Assembly (NCBI GenBank): GCA_948964545.1
Contig: CAREDV010000001.1
Span: 62,001 to 126,000 of the forward strand
DNA: 64,000 nt
From: an uncultured bacterium
Lineage (GTDB): Bacteria; Cyanobacteriota; Vampirovibrionia; Gastranaerophilales; Gastranaerophilaceae
Reading direction: 5' to 3'
In this document: in pieces, positions 43,915 to 51,550 of the stretch
How positions within the stretch are numbered: the stretch's first letter is position 1
Layout of the letters: the number at the start of each line of letters is the position of its first letter
The notes under the pieces: model-generated
The model's database searches: none
What the model saw: only the letters and a program-made list of their open reading frames with translations
What the model was told of the DNA's origin: nothing
Translations under genes and position numbers: made by a program

Positions 43915-43948
43915 TGTTATAACTAATGTTATAACATTAGTTATAACA
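43915..43948. promoter_or_regulatory. 34-base perfect palindromic operator
   Basis: Half-site TGTTATAACTAATGTTA and its exact complement, built from GTTATAAC-type units, in the divergent promoter region between 43670-43903 and 43996. A further unit TGTTATAAT lies at 43965-43973, partly overlapping a TATAAT -10 box. Confidence 0.8.
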
Positions 43949-43995
43949 TATGTCAAGTGGTTAATGTTATAATAAAAATTATAATAGGAGTTATA

Positions 43996-44166
43996 ATGAT
44001 AAAGAAAAAATTTACACCTATAGGAAATAGTTGGGGGATAATAATCCCTAAAGCAATTTTAGAAGGGTTATCTATAAATCCTGTTTTGGATGAGGTTGCG
44101 TTAAAAATAGATAATAATACTATAAAAATTGAAAAACTCTCCCACTTGACAAAAGACGAAAAATAA
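43996..44166 (+). CDS. AbrB/MazE-type antitoxin-like DNA-binding protein
   Basis: 56 residues with a swapped-hairpin AbrB fold pattern (KKFTPIGNSWGIIIPKAILEGL, shown here in part: residues 2-20). Such small proteins are dimeric antitoxins or transcription factors. AGGAG precedes the ATG at 43996, so the longer open frame is rejected. The 34-base palindrome upstream is the expected size for an autoregulatory site. No toxin of the usual PemK/MazF type follows. Confidence 0.75.
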   Translation: MIKKKFTPIGNSWGIIIPKAILEGLSINPVLDEVALKIDNNTIKIEKLSHLTKDEK

Positions 44167-44198
44167 TAGTAGGTTGGGATGAAAGCACAACAGTATAG

Positions 44199-44765
44199 TT
44201 ATAATTTCTGCATTTTTTTGCTGATGTCTGAGTGAATTCTGTTTGCACGGTATAAATAGTTTGTTAATTTTTCGTAATTCGCTTTTGTTTCGCCGTATGG
44301 TACTTTCATAGCAATAAGCTCATCCACATTATCGTTTATGCTTACCAGTGTATCGAGCGAGTCGCCTAAATCAGCGATTGATTTGAATTTTTTAGAAACG
44401 CGAGCAAAAATATGGCGTGTAACAAAACGTGCAAATAGTTTCAACGGAGAAAGCCGTTTTTTAGGCTTTGAGATTTTCGGGGTTAGTCTTTCAGTAATAT
44501 TTCTTTTTGCATATTCGCTTCTTAATTGTGCAAGCTCATTTTCAATCTGTTTTGCCTGAATTTTTAGTTCCATTACATCAAGGAGTTTGCCTATAAGTTC
44601 AGCTCCTTTTATTTTGTTATTCAAGTTTTCAAGTGCTTCTTCTTTTTCTGCGATAAGGCATTCCAATTTTAAGGTCTTGTCGTCAAAATCTTTAAATGAA
44701 TTATCATTCAGGATATTCAAATCGTAGTCGTTTAATCTTTTGTTTTGAAATAAGTTTTGTGTCAT
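44199..44765 (-). CDS. hypothetical coiled-coil protein
   Basis: 188 residues, no signal peptide. Residues 20-95 form a charged helix (KTLKLECLIAEKEEALENLN, then IKGAELIGKLLDVMELKIQA) with coiled-coil heptads, then a basic helix (ISKPKKRLSPLKLFARFVTR) and a second acidic helix. Possibly a cell-division or filament-associated protein, but no family was recognised. AGGT precedes the ATG. It ends 32 bases from the AbrB gene. Confidence 0.6.
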   Translation of the reverse strand: MTQNLFQNKRLNDYDLNILNDNSFKDFDDKTLKLECLIAEKEEALENLNNKIKGAELIGKLLDVMELKIQAKQIENELAQLRSEYAKRNITERLTPKISKPKKRLSPLKLFARFVTRHIFARVSKKFKSIADLGDSLDTLVSINDNVDELIAMKVPYGETKANYEKLTNYLYRANRIHSDISKKMQKL

Positions 44766-44807
44766 TTCAAGTTACCTAAAACGCGTGAAAATATATTTTT
44801 GCCTTTA

Positions 44808-45917
44808 TCACTCAATTGTGTAAACTTTCTTATAATATAACATTGTACCAATTACGGTTAAGACGATATTGGGCATCCAAGCTCCTAAAAATGCAGGCAA
44901 AGTGCCAGCTTCACCAAAGGAAATTGATAAAGCTCTAATCAGATAATATGCAAAAATGATTAAGATACTGAACAAAAATCCTCTGTTATATCTTACTCTA
45001 GGCGGAGTTATAGCAAGCGGAACTCCGATTAGAACAAGAGCAATTGTGGTTAATGGAAGTGCCAGTTTATCATAGAGTTCTATGCGTAAAATATTGCTTT
45101 CTTTTTTCTCAAGCGCGTTATGGCGGATGTAGCTGATAAGTTTTGAGAAATTCATTTCTTTAGCTACATTTTTATTAAGTTCTTTTGATAAGTCGAGCCC
45201 GAATTTCACAACAGAACTGTCAAAAAGTGTTGTGTTAAGAATTTTTCCATGATCATCTACAGTATAAACTGCACCCTTTTGAAATTCCCATCCCTCAGGT
45301 GAAGTTTTACCCTCATCAGCCTGCAAAACTTGAATTGTACCCTCTTTTGCTGTATCAAGAACTGTAATATTGTGTAAAACTTTATCTTCACAAAATCCTA
45401 CATAAAATAATCTTTTGATGCTTCCTTTATTATTAAGCTCTTTAAATACGAAATTTTGTTTACCCTCAGGAATATTTTTCTGGCCTAAAGACCATAATGC
45501 CAAATCTTTAGACTGTTTGGTCATAACAGGAACAACAGTTTCGTTAATAAAAAAACTGAATATAGACATTAAAATAGCAAAAATAAATATAGGTTTTGCT
45601 ATTCTGTTTAATCCTATGCCGCAGGCTCTCATTACTGTAATTTCAGATTTTAAACTCAAATTATTCAATGTCATGACAGTTGATAGCAATACACCCATAG
45701 GTATTGTCATAACAATTACCTGAGGTAAATTTAAAATAATCATCATCAACGCAACATTAAATGGTATTCCAAATAATGAAATTTGTTTGATAAGTGTAAT
45801 AAATGTATCAGACGCAAAAATAATTGACGTAAATACAGCAACACCCATTATAAACATTTCAATAACCTGTTTGAGGATATATTTATCAAGTAATTTTATA
45901 TTCTTCAGCTGTTCCAT
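44808..45917 (-). CDS. LptF/LptG-type permease (YjgP/YjgQ family)
   Basis: 369 residues with six hydrophobic segments and a large periplasmic beta domain between segments 3 and 4 (about residues 130-270), the layout of LPS-transport permeases. The early DKYILKQVIEMF, VIVMTIPMGVLLSTVMTLNNLSL (in part) and PLAITPPRVRYNRG are typical. Start at 45917: the open frame continues upstream but has no ribosome site. It supports an outer membrane with LPS. The ATPase LptB is not in the window. Confidence 0.88.
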   Translation of the reverse strand: MEQLKNIKLLDKYILKQVIEMFIMGVAVFTSIIFASDTFITLIKQISLFGIPFNVALMMIILNLPQVIVMTIPMGVLLSTVMTLNNLSLKSEITVMRACGIGLNRIAKPIFIFAILMSIFSFFINETVVPVMTKQSKDLALWSLGQKNIPEGKQNFVFKELNNKGSIKRLFYVGFCEDKVLHNITVLDTAKEGTIQVLQADEGKTSPEGWEFQKGAVYTVDDHGKILNTTLFDSSVVKFGLDLSKELNKNVAKEMNFSKLISYIRHNALEKKESNILRIELYDKLALPLTTIALVLIGVPLAITPPRVRYNRGFLFSILIIFAYYLIRALSISFGEAGTLPAFLGAWMPNIVLTVIGTMLYYKKVYTIE

Positions 45918-45956
45918 ATATAAAATGATATAGTAAACAAATTTAATTATCAAATA

Positions 45957-45985
45957 TTGAAAATATATGAAGAACATGATACTAT
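45957..45985 (+). promoter_or_regulatory. pilin promoter
   Basis: TTGAAA (45957-45962), 17 bases, TACTAT (45980-45985), then AAGGAGG and the ATG at 46003. Confidence 0.65.
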
Positions 45986-46002
45986 AAAAAAAGGAGGAAA
46001 TT

Positions 46003-46776
46003 ATGAAAACAGTATTTAATCGAAATTATCGGGGGGGGGGCACTCATAGTTTAACTCCTGTACGTTTGGCTTTTACTTTGGCAGAGGTTTTAATTACTCT
46101 GGGAATTATTGGTGTAGTTGCGGCGATGACTATTCCGTCTTTAGTTCAAAAATATAATGAGAAAGCCTGGATTACATCCTATTTACGCGTTTATTCAATT
46201 TTAGAGAATGCTTACAAACTTTCATTAAATGAATTAGGGCCTGTTGAGAATTGGGAGGGAGTAAAGTCTGGATATGAAAATGGAAAATTTAAGGTTGGGA
46301 GTTATGACAATGAGTTTTTATATAATACATTTAAACCATATTTGAAGATAAGTTCGGAATTCTTAGACAGTAAAGCTCGAAACTGTATGCCTGATACGAG
46401 TTATTATTTGAATGGTAATAAGGTTGGCAAAAGTGCGGAATTAGTACGTCATACTCCGACAGTAGCTCTTATGTCGGGAGAATGTATAACATTTGGCGGT
46501 GCAAACGCGACTCATCATTCTTTTTTCTGGCTTGATACTAATGGCAAAAAAGGACCTAATACTTTAGGGAAAGATCAATTTGTTTTCGGGTTGGCGAAAG
46601 AACGTTTAGCTCCTTATGCTTGGCAAGATACTGCAAGTGAATGTAATATTCATAATAGTGCAGATAGAATGGGGCTTAGCTGCGGTTCTTGGATTATAAA
46701 ACATCGCAATATGGATTATTTGCATCTTCCTTTTGAAGAAGTTGAAAACCGTTGGCAAAATGTACTATATTGGTAA
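46003..46776 (+). CDS. pilin-like (pseudopilin) protein, phase ON at a G10 tract
   Basis: 257 residues. Same leader as the gene at 38731, with ten G at codons 10-13 in frame, then L-A|FTLAEVLITLG. The mature part has the LDTNGKKGPN and G-x-DQF segment and the C-terminal W-x5-NMDYL. The start (46003) has AAGGAGG seven bases upstream and a TTGAAA-17-TACTAT promoter. After the helix the sequence is unrelated to 38731 at the DNA level, so a leader cassette was recently copied or converted. A surface-fibre subunit. Confidence 0.85.
   Translation: MKTVFNRNYRGGGTHSLTPVRLAFTLAEVLITLGIIGVVAAMTIPSLVQKYNEKAWITSYLRVYSILENAYKLSLNELGPVENWEGVKSGYENGKFKVGSYDNEFLYNTFKPYLKISSEFLDSKARNCMPDTSYYLNGNKVGKSAELVRHTPTVALMSGECITFGGANATHHSFFWLDTNGKKGPNTLGKDQFVFGLAKERLAPYAWQDTASECNIHNSADRMGLSCGSWIIKHRNMDYLHLPFEEVENRWQNVLYW
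46031..46040 (+). repeat. G10 tract in pilin leader (in frame)
   Basis: Ten G at codons 10-13 of the gene at 46003; identical context to 38759-38768. Confidence 0.9.
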
Positions 46777-46777
46777 T

Positions 46778-46805
46778 AAAAAAAAGGCTCATTTGAGCCT
46801 TTTTT
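46778..46805. terminator. bidirectional intrinsic terminator
   Basis: AAAAAAGGCTCA-tt-TGAGCCTTTTTT between the pilin and the dehydrogenase genes. Confidence 0.9.
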
Positions 46806-47769
46806 AAAATTCTAAAAGAACTTTTAACACTTCTTTTTCCTTGTTTTTTTCAAAAGCTTCGATTGCATCATCAGCTTTGTAACGTGCAGAAATAAGCGGT
46901 GTAAAATCAATTTTTTGTGATTTTAAAAGTCTTAATGCTGCGCCGAACTGTCCGCATCTTGAACCTAAAACAGTAATCTCATCAATTACAATAGGTGCAA
47001 GGTTAAATTCTTTTGAAGCTGCAACAGTGCTTTTTAAAACAAGAACTCCGCGCGGTTTTGTAAGCGCCAGTGCTGTTTCAAAGCCTGAAATAGAACCAGT
47101 TGCTTCAACTACAACATCATAGACCTTTTCAATTTTCAAATCTGATAAAAGTTTTGTATCAACTCCTTGAGCTTTTGCAATATCAAGTTTGTTTTGGTGT
47201 TTGCCAACCAGTGTAACGTCGATATTTTGAGCGTTTAATGTTAAAGCTGTAATAAGGCCTAATTTACCATCGCCTAAAACTATAACTTTTTGGAAAGGTT
47301 TAATATGTAATTGTTCTGTAATTTCGCAAGCTGCCGCCAAAGGTTCTACGAATACTGCCTGTTCATCGGTTACGTTTGCAGGAACTTCAAAAAGAACTTC
47401 CAAAGGCATTGTAAAATATTGGGCAAAACAGCCGTCTTTTCTCCAGATTCCGAGAGTGTGCCTGCCAGGACAGTGGCGGTAAAGTTTTTCTGCACAATAT
47501 GGACAATTAGGGTCTTTGCATCCATAGCTTATTTCAGAAACTACACGCTTTCCCAATAATGATTGGTCTGGGTCGTTGATTTCTTCAACTACGCCCACAG
47601 CCTCATGACCTAATATACCTTTATAACCCATGTAACCTTTTGTGATTTCAAAATCGGTGTTGCAAATTCCTGCAAGAGTTACTCTTATAAGAGCTTCGCC
47701 TTTTTGCGGAATGGGTTTTTTATAATCATCTACAAGTTTTAAACCTTCATCAAATACTACAGCTTTCAA
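46804..47769 (-). CDS. zinc-dependent alcohol dehydrogenase (MDR family)
   Basis: 321 residues. N-terminal GroES-like domain with catalytic-zinc Cys in CNTDFEITKGYMGYKG, GHEAVG, then a structural-zinc loop (C-x4-C-x2-C-x7-C in CKDPNCPYC...RHC) and a Rossmann domain (VLGDGKLGLI). Sorbitol/threonine-type MDR; substrate not predictable. The start is the TTG at 47769, six bases after GGAGA, giving the usual MKAVVFDEG; a TTG four codons earlier is rejected. Confidence 0.9.
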   Translation of the reverse strand: MKAVVFDEGLKLVDDYKKPIPQKGEALIRVTLAGICNTDFEITKGYMGYKGILGHEAVGVVEEINDPDQSLLGKRVVSEISYGCKDPNCPYCAEKLYRHCPGRHTLGIWRKDGCFAQYFTMPLEVLFEVPANVTDEQAVFVEPLAAACEITEQLHIKPFQKVIVLGDGKLGLITALTLNAQNIDVTLVGKHQNKLDIAKAQGVDTKLLSDLKIEKVYDVVVEATGSISGFETALALTKPRGVLVLKSTVAASKEFNLAPIVIDEITVLGSRCGQFGAALRLLKSQKIDFTPLISARYKADDAIEAFEKNKEKEVLKVLLEF

Positions 47770-47820
47770 ATTATTCTCCAATCTCTTTAAAATTTTTCCA
47801 ATGCCTAATGTGGCACGTTT

Positions 47821-48021
47821 CTAACCTTCTGCAACTACTCTTGCAATAAGTTCGCCATAACTGTTCATTGAACCGTCTGTTTCTTCGATTATGTAATTGT
47901 ATCCTTCTTTGCCTTCGATTGCTTTTTGGGCTTTTTGTAAAGCTGTATCATAATCTTTGCATTGCGCTATTTCTGTTTTTGTAAATTCCGAATGATTTTT
48001 TTCCGTATAAACGTGATACAT
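47821..48021 (-). CDS. 66-residue small protein, unknown
   Basis: Soluble, acidic and aromatic (HVYTEKNHSEFTKTEIAQ, then DYDTALQKAQKAIEGKEGYN). No family recognised. AGGAGAATAAAA precedes the ATG. It begins two bases after the cysE stop, so is probably cotranscribed with cysE. Confidence 0.6.
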   Translation of the reverse strand: MYHVYTEKNHSEFTKTEIAQCKDYDTALQKAQKAIEGKEGYNYIIEETDGSMNSYGELIARVVAEG

Positions 48022-48023
48022 TT

Positions 48024-48671
48024 TTATTCTCCTATCTTCTCTTTTAATTCTAAAACTTCGTATTTAAGTCTGTTCAACTCACATTTTATCGGGTCAGGAA
48101 CTCTATTGTGCATCAAAACTCCGTTTTCATCTTTGATTTTGCGCTGGACTATACGTCCTGGAACTCCTACTACTGTCGAGTATTCGGGGACATCTTCCAT
48201 TACAACAGAACCTGCGCCGACTCTTACGTGGTCGCCAAGCGTAATATTTCCGAGAACCTTTGCACCTGCACCGACTATTACTCCGCTTCCCAGTGTCGGA
48301 TGGCGTTTGCCATGTTCTTTACCTGTTCCGCCTAGTGTTACCTGCTGATAAATCAATACATCATCACCGATTATTGTTGTTGCGCCGATTACGACACCCT
48401 CGCCGTGGTCAATGAAAAATCTTCTGCCGATTCTTGCAGCAGGATGAATTTCAATACCTGTAATAATTCTTGTTAGATATGAAATCATACGCGGTATAAG
48501 CGGGATATGCCATTTGTATAATCTGTGTGCAAAACGGTAGGCTATCAAAGCGTGCAGCCCAGGGTAACAAAGTATAACCTCAAGCAAATTGGCTGCTGCG
48601 GGGTCTTTGTCATAAATTACCTGAATATCTTCTTTTACTTTTGTTATTCCGCGTTTTAATACTTTGAACAT
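48024..48671 (-). CDS. cysE: serine O-acetyltransferase
   Basis: 215 residues of the left-handed beta-helix acyltransferase family. First step of cysteine synthesis from serine and acetyl-CoA. Repeated hexapeptides (IHPAARIGRRFFID, GVVIGATTIIGDDVL, GAGAKVLGNITLGDHV) and catalytic HGEGV/H in DHG. A GGTGAAAG ribosome site precedes the ATG at 48671. Shorter N-terminal part than E. coli CysE. Confidence 0.93.
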   Translation of the reverse strand: MFKVLKRGITKVKEDIQVIYDKDPAAANLLEVILCYPGLHALIAYRFAHRLYKWHIPLIPRMISYLTRIITGIEIHPAARIGRRFFIDHGEGVVIGATTIIGDDVLIYQQVTLGGTGKEHGKRHPTLGSGVIVGAGAKVLGNITLGDHVRVGAGSVVMEDVPEYSTVVGVPGRIVQRKIKDENGVLMHNRVPDPIKCELNRLKYEVLELKEKIGE

Positions 48672-48724
48672 ATCTACTTTCACCAATGTTGCGGCAATTC
48701 TCCATTCCAGATCGGAGTGGGGAA

Positions 48725-49942
48725 TCAGACCAGTTTTGCAAATTTACGTTTACCTGCTTGTAATACTACGCTTTCTGTAAAATCAAGTGTATAAGCCATA
48801 TCGGTAATTTTTTCGCCGTCAAGTTTTACACCGCCGCCTTGAATTAAACGTTTTGCCTCGCCTTTGCTTGCAACAAATTTAAGCTCAACCAAAGCATCCA
48901 AAATGCCTTTTCCGTTCATTCCCGAAACCTCTTGTATATCATCAGGAATTCCTTTATTTGAACAAATATTGATGAATGCATCCTGACCGCGTTTTGCACC
49001 TTCTTCGCCGTGATATTCAGCTGTAATTGTATAGGCGAGTTTAATTTTAATATCACGCGGGTTAACAGAACCCTCTGCAATTTGTTTGTCTATTGTTTCA
49101 AGCTCGTCTTTTGTTGCATCAGTAAGCAGGCTGAAATATCTTGAAATCATATTATCGGGAATACTCATTAATTTGCCGAACATATCAACTTCGCTGTCAG
49201 TAAGTGAAATGCAGTGTTCTGGATATGTTTTAGACATTTTTACAACACCGTCAGTACCTTCTAGAAGCGGTAAAAGCATTACAAGCTGAGGATATTTTTT
49301 GCCGTAAGCTGATTGAATATCTCTGCCTAATAACGTATTAAATCTCTGGTCTGTTCCGCCAAGTTCGATATCAGAATCAATTTCTACAGAATCATAAGCC
49401 TGCATCAATGGATAGAAGAATTCGTGGATTGAAATAGGTCTGCCATCAGCGTAACGTTTTGCAAAATCATCGCGTGTCATCATTTGAGCAACAGTCACTT
49501 GTGCAGAAAGTTTTAAAAGGTCTGTAAATGACATTTTATGAAGCCAGTCTGCGTTGTTTGTAACTTCAGCATTAGAAACATCTAGTACTTTTGACATTTG
49601 TTCAAAATAAGATTTTGCATTTTCTTCAACCTGTTCTTTTGTCAAAGCTGGACGTGTTTCAGATTTTCCAGACGGGTCGCCGACCATAGCGGTCGCTCCC
49701 CCGACAATAAGAACGATTTTATGTCCAAGGTTTTGAAATTCTCTTAATTTTCGCATAACAACTGTATGCCCAAGATGCAGGTCAGGACGCGTCGGGTCCA
49801 TTCCGAGTTTAACTCTCAGCGGTGTTTTTGTATCATATGCGTGTTGTAATTTTACAGCGAGTTCTTCAATACCTCCTGGTAAAACTTCAGCATTGCGTGT
49901 TAAATGTTTAGCCTGCTCAATAAATTCTTTTCTTATTTCCAT
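48725..49942 (-). CDS. tyrS: tyrosyl-tRNA synthetase
   Basis: 405 residues. Class I synthetase with HIGH-type PDLHLGHTVV, GDPSGK, the KMSKT equivalent in GVVKMSKTYPEH, and a C-terminal S4-like RNA-binding domain (KGEAKRLIQGGGVKLDGEK). The ATG at 49942 with GGAG is chosen over a TTG three codons earlier. No T-box leader: only about 70 bases separate it from a terminator. Confidence 0.96.
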   Translation of the reverse strand: MEIRKEFIEQAKHLTRNAEVLPGGIEELAVKLQHAYDTKTPLRVKLGMDPTRPDLHLGHTVVMRKLREFQNLGHKIVLIVGGATAMVGDPSGKSETRPALTKEQVEENAKSYFEQMSKVLDVSNAEVTNNADWLHKMSFTDLLKLSAQVTVAQMMTRDDFAKRYADGRPISIHEFFYPLMQAYDSVEIDSDIELGGTDQRFNTLLGRDIQSAYGKKYPQLVMLLPLLEGTDGVVKMSKTYPEHCISLTDSEVDMFGKLMSIPDNMISRYFSLLTDATKDELETIDKQIAEGSVNPRDIKIKLAYTITAEYHGEEGAKRGQDAFINICSNKGIPDDIQEVSGMNGKGILDALVELKFVASKGEAKRLIQGGGVKLDGEKITDMAYTLDFTESVVLQAGKRKFAKLV

Positions 49943-49977
49943 TTTTCTCAATCTCCATTTTTAAAATAATTATACAA

Positions 49978-50005
49978 TAAAAAACCGGTTTTTTTAAACC
50001 GGTTT
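49978..50005 (-). terminator. intrinsic terminator after the tail-fibre pair
   Basis: AAACCGGTTT-tttt-AAACCGGTTT with T run on the minus strand. Confidence 0.85.
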
Positions 50006-50011
50006 ATAAAT

Positions 50012-50419
50012 TTATGAAATTAAAGCAAGTTCTTCACGCAGTTGTGAGATTTGAGTATTGTAATATTCAAGCCAGGTAGTATTTTCATCTTTTAATGCTG
50101 GTTCAGCAATTGCTCTGATACGTTTTCTATCTAACAGGTCAAGTTCTTGTTGAATCTCCTCTGCACGAACTGCGTTTTGTATTGTCAATTGGCGTACTTG
50201 TCTTTCTGAATCTGACAATTTTATCCAAGTGCCGTTTTTAAATTCATATTCTGTTGGTTCTACAGCTATAACATTGTTTTCAAAAAGTATTATATTTTTA
50301 CCATTGTTTTGTTCAGTGAGAAGTGCTGCCCAATGTTCATCGGTAATTTCTAGTGCATTTTCGAAATTTTTTTCATAAAATCCATAATCTTTATTATTTT
50401 TTGTTCCGTAATATTTCAT
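50012..50419 (-). CDS. tail-fibre assembly chaperone-like protein
   Basis: 135 residues. Starts MKYYGTKNNKDYGFYEKNFE and has EITDEHWAALL and a C-terminal helical region with Arg/Glu (LDRKRIRAIAEPALKDEN), the pattern of phage tail-fibre assembly proteins in which a conserved 'ITDEEWQALL' is followed by a helical arm. AAGGAGAA precedes the ATG. It follows the fibre-like gene by ten bases, the usual fibre/chaperone order. No other phage gene is near. Confidence 0.75.
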   Translation of the reverse strand: MKYYGTKNNKDYGFYEKNFENALEITDEHWAALLTEQNNGKNIILFENNVIAVEPTEYEFKNGTWIKLSDSERQVRQLTIQNAVRAEEIQQELDLLDRKRIRAIAEPALKDENTTWLEYYNTQISQLREELALIS

Positions 50420-50429
50420 AATTTTCTCC

Positions 50430-51107
50430 TTAGTATCCTAGTGCTATCCAGTTTATTGAATGATATTTACCTGATGTATTCATTGAAAATCCTGTTAAAC
50501 TTTGTGCTGTTAGCCCTGTGTCACTTCTTTCAAATGTGGTTGTGCAGCCTTCTTTTGTAAATAACGGACAGGCTATTTCTTCAAAAGCTACAGGATAAGT
50601 TGTTGTTTTTCCGCTGCCTTTTCCCCATTGCAATAGCAGACCATTTGGAAATCGAAGATAACCAGGATTTTCTAAAGTAATAGTTCCTGTATTTGAATTC
50701 CATTTGCTCCATTCGGAATTTTGGTAACTTCTTGTAAATATTTCGCCGTCTTCTCCATCACAATACCAGATTTGTTTTATTGTAGATTCTTCTATACCTG
50801 ATACTGTAAGTGTACCTGATTCACCTTTAGGAATATTTAGCGGAGTATATAGTGATGAAAATATGTATGTTCCTGGAGTTTTATAATTGTTTAGGTCGGT
50901 TTCCGCGGTTGATACTGTAAAGTTATTAATTAATTCATCTTTATCAGCTTTATCTTTTAGTATTTCTTTTATCTCAAGAATATTTTCAAATGCAATTTCT
51001 TTGTTTGTATCTATGATATTTGCCAGTGCAATAAAATTCGCATTAACTTCTCCAGCTTTTGCTTTTGTGCCAGGAATGAACGAATATGGTATCATTGAAT
51101 TAGTCAT
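50430..51107 (-). CDS. phage tail-fibre-like protein
   Basis: 225 residues from the ATG at 51107 (GAAAGGA before it; an upstream extension lacks a ribosome site). An N-terminal helical part (FIPGTKAKAGEVNANFIALA, typical of collar or fibre N-terminal segments), a strand-rich centre, and a C-terminal receptor-tip pattern GYLRFPNGLLLQWGKGSG followed by NWIALGY at the end. The C-terminus with a Gly-Tyr end is characteristic of phage fibre tips. Stand-alone pair with its chaperone. Confidence 0.8.
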   Translation of the reverse strand: MTNSMIPYSFIPGTKAKAGEVNANFIALANIIDTNKEIAFENILEIKEILKDKADKDELINNFTVSTAETDLNNYKTPGTYIFSSLYTPLNIPKGESGTLTVSGIEESTIKQIWYCDGEDGEIFTRSYQNSEWSKWNSNTGTITLENPGYLRFPNGLLLQWGKGSGKTTTYPVAFEEIACPLFTKEGCTTTFERSDTGLTAQSLTGFSMNTSGKYHSINWIALGY

Positions 51108-51173
51108 AAATTTCCTTTCTGACCAATTTAATGAATATAAAAAAGGCGTTTGATACTTTATTTTATCATAGGT

Positions 51174-51202
51174 TTGCAAAATCTGTCAATGTCTGCTAAA
51201 AT
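51174..51202 (+). promoter_or_regulatory. promoter with leaderless-type start of acpS
   Basis: TTGCAA, 17 bases, TAAAAT (51197-51202), six bases, ATG at 51209. Confidence 0.75.
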
Positions 51203-51208
51203 TTGTTT

Positions 51209-51550
51209 ATGGCAATTGGTGTTGATATTGAAGATATTGAAAGATTTAAAGATAAATCTGAAGAATTTATTAAACGGGTTTTTACACCCCTTGAGATAGA
51301 ATATTGTATGAAATATACCAAGCCCGAAAGTCATTTTGCGGCGCGATTTTGTGCAAAGGAAGCTGTTATCAAAGCTTTGACGGCTTTAAATATTCAAGGT
51401 GTTGCTTTATCTGAGATTGAAATTTTTCATAATGAAAAGAAAGTGCCTCAAATTAGAATATTAAACCCGATTGCACAAGGCTTAGAATTTGAAGTAAGTT
51501 TATCGCACGACAGGTCAAAAGCGATTGCATTTGTTAGAAAGAAGGATTGA
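51209..51550 (+). CDS. acpS: holo-[acyl-carrier-protein] synthase
   Basis: 113 residues. Transfers 4'-phosphopantetheine from CoA to apo-ACP. GVDIEDIERF with the metal-binding Asp, FAARFCAKEAVIKAL with the second metal Glu, and SLSHDRSKAIAFV. The ATG at 51209 is six bases after TAAAAT. Its stop overlaps the following ATG by one base. Confidence 0.93.
   Translation: MAIGVDIEDIERFKDKSEEFIKRVFTPLEIEYCMKYTKPESHFAARFCAKEAVIKALTALNIQGVALSEIEIFHNEKKVPQIRILNPIAQGLEFEVSLSHDRSKAIAFVRKKD

Noticed and set aside
49943..50011. T-box leader upstream of tyrS
   Set aside because: Too short; it holds only the terminator of the preceding gene and a simple promoter region.
50012..51107. Prophage
   Set aside because: No integrase, terminase, capsid, portal or attachment sites; only the fibre pair.
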